From Marivita sp965656765 (GTDB lineage: Bacteria; Pseudomonadota; Alphaproteobacteria; Rhodobacterales; Rhodobacteraceae): a DNA stretch of 9,716 nucleotides. The position numbers were made by a program, and so were the translations under genes. The notes below the pieces were generated by a model, which saw nothing but the letters and a program-made list of their open reading frames with translations, was not told the origin of the DNA and ran no database searches. Of the stretch, positions 6,683 through 9,716 are shown piece by piece (position 1 is the stretch's first letter; each line of letters opens with the position of its first letter). The stretch is taken from positions 1 to 9,716 of the forward strand of contig NZ_CBFHLV010000090.1 of the NCBI RefSeq assembly GCF_965656765.1. Direction: 5' to 3'.

Positions 6683-6702
6683 ACGATGCGTCGACGCATC
6701 GT
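6683..6702 (+). repeat. Perfect 20-bp palindrome over the ligase start codon
   Basis: ACGATGCGTC followed by GACGCATCGT is a perfect 10+10 palindrome without spacer. It covers the candidate start ATG 6686 and ends 1 base before the second candidate, ATG 6704. In mRNA it would fold as an 8-bp stem with a UCGA loop that hides the first start codon. In DNA it is a dimer-sized symmetric site. It encodes MRRRI, so chance or coding constraint is possible but unlikely to give 20 bp by accident. Confidence 0.8.
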
Positions 6703-8707
6703 GATGCGCGAACTCGACCGATTGTTCCGACCATCCTTGATCGCGGTGATCGGCGGTGGCGCATGGTGCGGGTCGGTGATTTCAGGGTTGGACCGGATCG
6801 GCTTTGACGGCCCGGTGTGGCATGTGCACCCAACCAAGGATGGCGCGCTGCGGTCGCTTTCCGATCTGCCTGCCAAGCCGGATGCCTGCTTTATCGGCGT
6901 AAACCGCAGCGCCACGGTTACATGTTTGCGCACGCTGTCTGACATGGGCGCAGGCGGTGCGGTCTGTTTTGCAAGCGGTTTCGCAGAGTCCAAAGATGGC
7001 ACTGCTCTTAACAAGGAATTGCTTGAAGCGGCGGGCGACATGGCGATTGTCGGTCCAAATTGCTACGGCTTCGTCAATGCGCTTGACCGCATTGCGCTTT
7101 GGCCTGACGTACACGGGCTTGTTCCTGTCGAAGCCGGTGTTGCGATCCTGACCCAAAGTTCCAACATCGCGCTGAATCTGTCGATGCAGAAGCGCGGTTT
7201 GCCGATTGCGTTTCTCGGAACGGCTGGCAACCAAGCCAAAATCGGACTGAGCGCGATGGCGCGGTATCTCCTGCGTGATCCGCGAATTACAGCGTTGGGG
7301 TTGCACATCGAAGGCGTTGGGGACCTGTGTGACTTGCAGCTGCTGATGCAAGATGCACACCGTCTGGGCAAAACCGTAATCGCCCTAAAGTCAGGCCGAT
7401 CCGAAGCCGCACAAACGGCTGCGCTGTCCCACACCGCGTCCTTGGCAGGGTCTGATGCTGGAGCCAGCGCCTTGTTCGACCGTTTGGGTATCTTGCGGGT
7501 CCGGTCGCTCGATGCACTGCTTGAAGCATTGAAACACGCACATCTCTATGGGCCGACCAAGCCGGGTAAGATCGCGTCGCTCTCCTGTTCTGGAGGGGAG
7601 GCCAGCCTGATGGCCGATGGCGGCGAGGCCCGTGGCGTGCAATTTGCGCCTGTCTCAGCGGATCAAAATGCAGCGCTTGAGACCGCACTCGGCCCGCTGG
7701 TGACACCAGCAAACCCGCTTGATTATCACACATTTATCTGGAACGACGCGCCGAAAATGGCCGAGGTCTATGCGATCATGGCCGCCGGTCCCGCCGCGTT
7801 GACGGTGATCGTCGTGGACATCCCTCGCGCGGACCGATGCGAAACCGATGCGTGGGACTGTGTCGAGACCGCTGCCCTAATGGCGCGGAAAACGACCGGG
7901 AAACCTATCGCGTTGCTCGCGTCACTGTCTGACTCGCTGCCCGAAGCAATGGCCGCGCGGTTGATGGCGGCAGGAGTGCTGCCGCTGCATGGTATAGAGG
8001 CCGCGTTGGATGCGCTTTCGGTCATCTACGGTGCCCGACCATACGCGGATCCCGATCGCACCATCGCAGCCCCGGCCGCTAGCGCGACAAAACATTTGCT
8101 GGATGAGGCAGATGCCAAAGCTGCGCTGGCCCAACACGGGCTGGATGTCCCACGGCACGTCATCGCCGCCACGCCCGTAGACGCGGGACGGATGGCAGTG
8201 CCGCTCTTTCCCGTTGCGATCAAGGCACGCGGCATGGCCCACAAGACCGAAGCGGGCGGCGTGGCGTTGAACCTGTCATCCGAAGCAGCGGTTCTAAAGG
8301 CGGCAGTCCGGATGGATGCGACCGCATTTTATATTGAAGAAATGATCAGTGATCCGGTTGTAGAACTGCTTGTCTCGGTCCTCGCAGACCCGGCACATGG
8401 GTATATCCTGACACTCGGGGCAGGGGGCGTGTTGACGGAGCTGTGGCAGGACACCGTGCATCTTCTTGTGCCCGGGACCGAACAGGAAGTGCGGGCCGCA
8501 CTAGACCAATTGCGCATTGCGCCGCTCTTATACGGATACCGCGGAAAACCTTGTGCTGATCTGGATGCGGTCATTGCAGCGATCATGGCGATCCAGGACT
8601 ATGTTATTGTGCACGATGGCCGTGTTGTGGAACTTGAAATCAACCCACTGATCGTCACCCCGACCCGTGCGGTTGTGGCAGACGCCTTGATCCGAGAGGA
8701 ACCCTGA
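6686..8707 (+). CDS. ADP-forming acyl-CoA synthetase (NDP-forming), candidate gamma-butyrobetainyl-CoA ligase
   Basis: A 673-residue fused alpha-beta acyl-CoA synthetase of the ADP-forming superfamily that includes acetate-CoA ligase (ADP) and succinyl-CoA synthetase. Order: CoA-binding Rossmann domain (about 10-135; LFRPSLIAVIGGG, then IVGPNCYG at 121-128), ligase-CoA domain with the phospho-His site SHTASLAGSDA (H249) and CSGGEASL (301-308), NPLDYHT (343-349), then the C-terminal ATP-grasp domain (about 468-673) with AHKTEAGGV (518-526), E551/E552 (YIEEMI), LGAGGVLTELWQDT (577-590) and ELEINPL (649-655). Both catalytic halves are present. It catalyses acid + CoA + ATP giving acyl-CoA + ADP + Pi, reversibly. 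In this operon the acid is presumably gamma-butyrobetaine, crotonobetaine or carnitine, replacing CaiC/CaiB. Its stop overlaps the caiD start by one base (TGATG at 8705-8709). Confidence 0.9.
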   Translation: MRRRIVMRELDRLFRPSLIAVIGGGAWCGSVISGLDRIGFDGPVWHVHPTKDGALRSLSDLPAKPDACFIGVNRSATVTCLRTLSDMGAGGAVCFASGFAESKDGTALNKELLEAAGDMAIVGPNCYGFVNALDRIALWPDVHGLVPVEAGVAILTQSSNIALNLSMQKRGLPIAFLGTAGNQAKIGLSAMARYLLRDPRITALGLHIEGVGDLCDLQLLMQDAHRLGKTVIALKSGRSEAAQTAALSHTASLAGSDAGASALFDRLGILRVRSLDALLEALKHAHLYGPTKPGKIASLSCSGGEASLMADGGEARGVQFAPVSADQNAALETALGPLVTPANPLDYHTFIWNDAPKMAEVYAIMAAGPAALTVIVVDIPRADRCETDAWDCVETAALMARKTTGKPIALLASLSDSLPEAMAARLMAAGVLPLHGIEAALDALSVIYGARPYADPDRTIAAPAASATKHLLDEADAKAALAQHGLDVPRHVIAATPVDAGRMAVPLFPVAIKARGMAHKTEAGGVALNLSSEAAVLKAAVRMDATAFYIEEMISDPVVELLVSVLADPAHGYILTLGAGGVLTELWQDTVHLLVPGTEQEVRAALDQLRIAPLLYGYRGKPCADLDAVIAAIMAIQDYVIVHDGRVVELEINPLIVTPTRAVVADALIREEP

Positions 8708-9489
8708 TGGACAGCCCCTTACATGTCACCCGCGACGGCCACGTGCTTGAGGTGATTTTAAATCGCCCCAAGGCCAATGCGATCGACCTTCAGACCAGCC
8801 GCGCCATGGGGGAGGTGTTCCGCGAGTTCCGCGATGACCCAGAGCTTCGGGTGGCGATCCTTACAGGAGGCGGTGACAAGTTCTTCTGCCCGGGCTGGGA
8901 TCTCAAGGCTGCGGCAGATGGCGACGCGGTGGATGGCGACTACGGTGTAGGTGGGTTTGGTGGCCTGCAGGAACTACGGGATCTCAACAAGCCGGTGATC
9001 GCCGCCGTGAATGGGATTTGTTGTGGTGGTGGGTTCGAACTGGCGCTGAGTGCTGACATTATATTGGCGGCAGACCATGCCAGCTTTGCCTTGCCAGAGA
9101 TCCGGTCCGGCACAGTGGCCGATGCCGCCTCGGTGAAACTGCCTAAGCGTATCCCGTATCACATCGCGATGGAAATGCTCTTGACCGGGCGTTGGCTCGA
9201 CGTCGAGGAGGGCGCACGCTGGGGCTTTGTGAACCATATTTATCCCGCAAAGGATCTGATGGGCGAGGCACGCAAGTTGGCAACGCTTTTGGCCTCTGGC
9301 CCCCCGCTGGTCTATGCCGCAATCAAAGACATCGTTCGAGAGGCCGAGGACAGCGGATTTCAGGACATGATGAACCGGATTACCAAGCGCCAGCTGTCCA
9401 CCGTTGACGTACTCTATGCCTCTGAAGATCAGACAGAGGGGGCGCGGGCGTTCGTCGAAAAGCGGGATCCGGTCTGGAAGGGCAGGTGA
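8707..9489 (+). CDS. caiD: CaiD-type carnitinyl-CoA dehydratase (crotonobetainyl-CoA hydratase)
   Basis: A 260-residue crotonase-family enzyme that interconverts crotonobetainyl-CoA + water and L-carnitinyl-CoA. Similarity to E. coli CaiD (261 residues), compared from memory, is visible along its length: RPKANAID near the start, KFF-x2-GWDLKAAA (58-70), PVIAAVNG (96-103), GGGFELAL (107-114), FALPE (127-131) and the shared C-terminus KRDPVWKGR. E111 and E131 fall at the same numbers as the E. coli catalytic candidates Glu111 and Glu131. After E131 the CaiD loop GIVPDSGGVLRLP is replaced by GTVADAASVKLP, one residue shorter and without the double glycine. The start has GAGAGGA at 8694-8700, 6 bases before the ATG, which overlaps the ligase stop. 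It is the last gene of the operon. Direction here is more likely hydration (catabolic) than the dehydration of anaerobic E. coli. Confidence 0.93.
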   Translation: MDSPLHVTRDGHVLEVILNRPKANAIDLQTSRAMGEVFREFRDDPELRVAILTGGGDKFFCPGWDLKAAADGDAVDGDYGVGGFGGLQELRDLNKPVIAAVNGICCGGGFELALSADIILAADHASFALPEIRSGTVADAASVKLPKRIPYHIAMEMLLTGRWLDVEEGARWGFVNHIYPAKDLMGEARKLATLLASGPPLVYAAIKDIVREAEDSGFQDMMNRITKRQLSTVDVLYASEDQTEGARAFVEKRDPVWKGR

Positions 9490-9502
9490 CTCGGACTGAG
9501 TC
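9488..9502 (+). terminator. Weak hairpin over the caiD stop codon
   Basis: GACTC, loop GGACT, GAGTC is a perfect 5-bp stem that begins inside the stop codon. No T-run follows (TGGGGC instead), so it is at best a weak or Rho-assisted end of the operon. A second imperfect stem, CCTCT (9576-9580) with AGAGG (9590-9594), lies further on and also lacks a T-run. Confidence 0.25.
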
Positions 9503-9524
9503 TGGGGCTTTACGCAGGGGTAAG

Positions 9525-9545
9525 TGTGGGTAACCCTGTGGATAA
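9525..9545 (-). promoter_or_regulatory. Two tandem DnaA-box-like 9-mers
   Basis: TGTGGATAA (9537-9545) is the exact complement of the consensus DnaA box TTATCCACA. TGTGGGTAA (9525-9533) differs from it at one position (complement TTACCCACA). Both point the same way and start 12 bases apart. An AT-rich block with two AAAAGCA copies 10 bases apart follows (9617-9633). This could be a DnaA-regulated promoter region or, less likely, the edge of a replication origin. With only two boxes visible an origin cannot be claimed. Confidence 0.45.
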
Positions 9546-9683
9546 ACCTGCAAGGGTGTCTTGGGACGTAGGAAACCTCTTTAGGTCCTAGAGGGGATCA
9601 TTCCTCAAGTCTCATTAAAAGCAAATAAAAGCAGTTACTTACAGAAATTTTGGCGATTTTTGATTTTTCTTGAAATTTGGACT

Positions 9684-9712
9684 TGCGGTCCTGCCGTGCC
9701 GACTCTAAATAC
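9684..9712 (+). promoter_or_regulatory. Sigma70-type promoter directed out of the window
   Basis: TTGCGG (9684-9689), a 17-base GC-rich spacer and TAAATA (9707-9712), with an AT-rich UP-like stretch just upstream (about 9646-9680, runs of T and A). A good -35/-10 pair at ideal spacing after an AT-rich block resembles stable-RNA (rRNA or tRNA) promoters of Rhodobacterales. The start point and gene lie beyond the window. No ORF is visible in 9490-9716. Confidence 0.55.
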
Positions 9713-9716
9713 CCCT

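Noticed and set aside
6620..6685. Longer N-terminus for the ligase from TTG 6620
   Set aside because: The extra 22 residues are unlike family N-termini, TTG is rare, and ATG 6686 has an AAGGG site.
9490..9716. Chromosomal replication origin
   Set aside because: Only two DnaA boxes, no dnaA, parAB, hemE or similar neighbour in view; not enough to call.
1..9716. CRISPR array, tRNA, insertion sequence or prophage genes
   Set aside because: No regular repeat-spacer pattern, no cloverleaf, and no transposase or integrase reading frame found.

Overview
The window looks like chromosomal DNA of an alphaproteobacterium, most likely a Rhodobacterales/Roseobacter-type marine bacterium. This rests on the GC-rich coding style, the RlmE protein type, the densely overlapping catabolic operon and the AT-rich-then-GC-rich promoter at the right edge. 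No rRNA or other diagnostic marker lies inside the window, so the assignment is an inference.

Left edge (1-590): an AT-rich stretch (about 40% GC over 61-180, hand-counted) holds one small orphan membrane protein on the minus strand. It diverges from rlmE, which encodes the 23S rRNA 2'-O-ribose methyltransferase (591-1322, plus strand). Next comes a gene-free gap of about 415 bases (1323-1738). Its first 80 bases are packed with palindromes: four CCGTACG-type copies plus two other inverted repeats.

Centre and right (1739-9489): seven plus-strand genes, five of whose six junctions are overlaps or 3-base gaps, form one operon. The order is BKACE (dehydrocarnitine cleavage), GDSL/SGNH esterase, short-chain dehydrogenase, L-carnitine dehydrogenase fused to a hotdog thioesterase, acyl-CoA dehydrogenase, ADP-forming acyl-CoA synthetase, and a CaiD-type carnitinyl-CoA dehydratase. 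Read as a pathway, the CoA ligase activates gamma-butyrobetaine (or crotonobetaine or carnitine). The acyl-CoA dehydrogenase gives crotonobetainyl-CoA and CaiD hydrates it to carnitinyl-CoA. Carnitine is released, LcdH oxidises it to 3-dehydrocarnitine, BKACE cleaves that with acetyl-CoA to betainyl-CoA and acetoacetate, and the fused thioesterase frees glycine betaine. The SDR could bring in D-carnitine and the GDSL esterase could bring in O-acylcarnitines. Both roles are inferred from context only. No transporter or regulator gene lies in the window.

Right edge (9490-9716): non-coding. It holds a small hairpin over the caiD stop codon, two tandem DnaA-box-like 9-mers, an AT-rich block and a good sigma70-type promoter (TTGCGG, 17 bases, TAAATA) firing out of the window, in a style seen ahead of stable-RNA genes.

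The most interesting items are the use of an ADP-forming ligase in a betaine-CoA pathway, the esterase and SDR inserted in the operon, the Glu-to-Asp change at the presumed catalytic base of the acyl-CoA dehydrogenase, a perfect 20-bp palindrome on the ligase start codon, and the CCGTACGG palindrome cluster.
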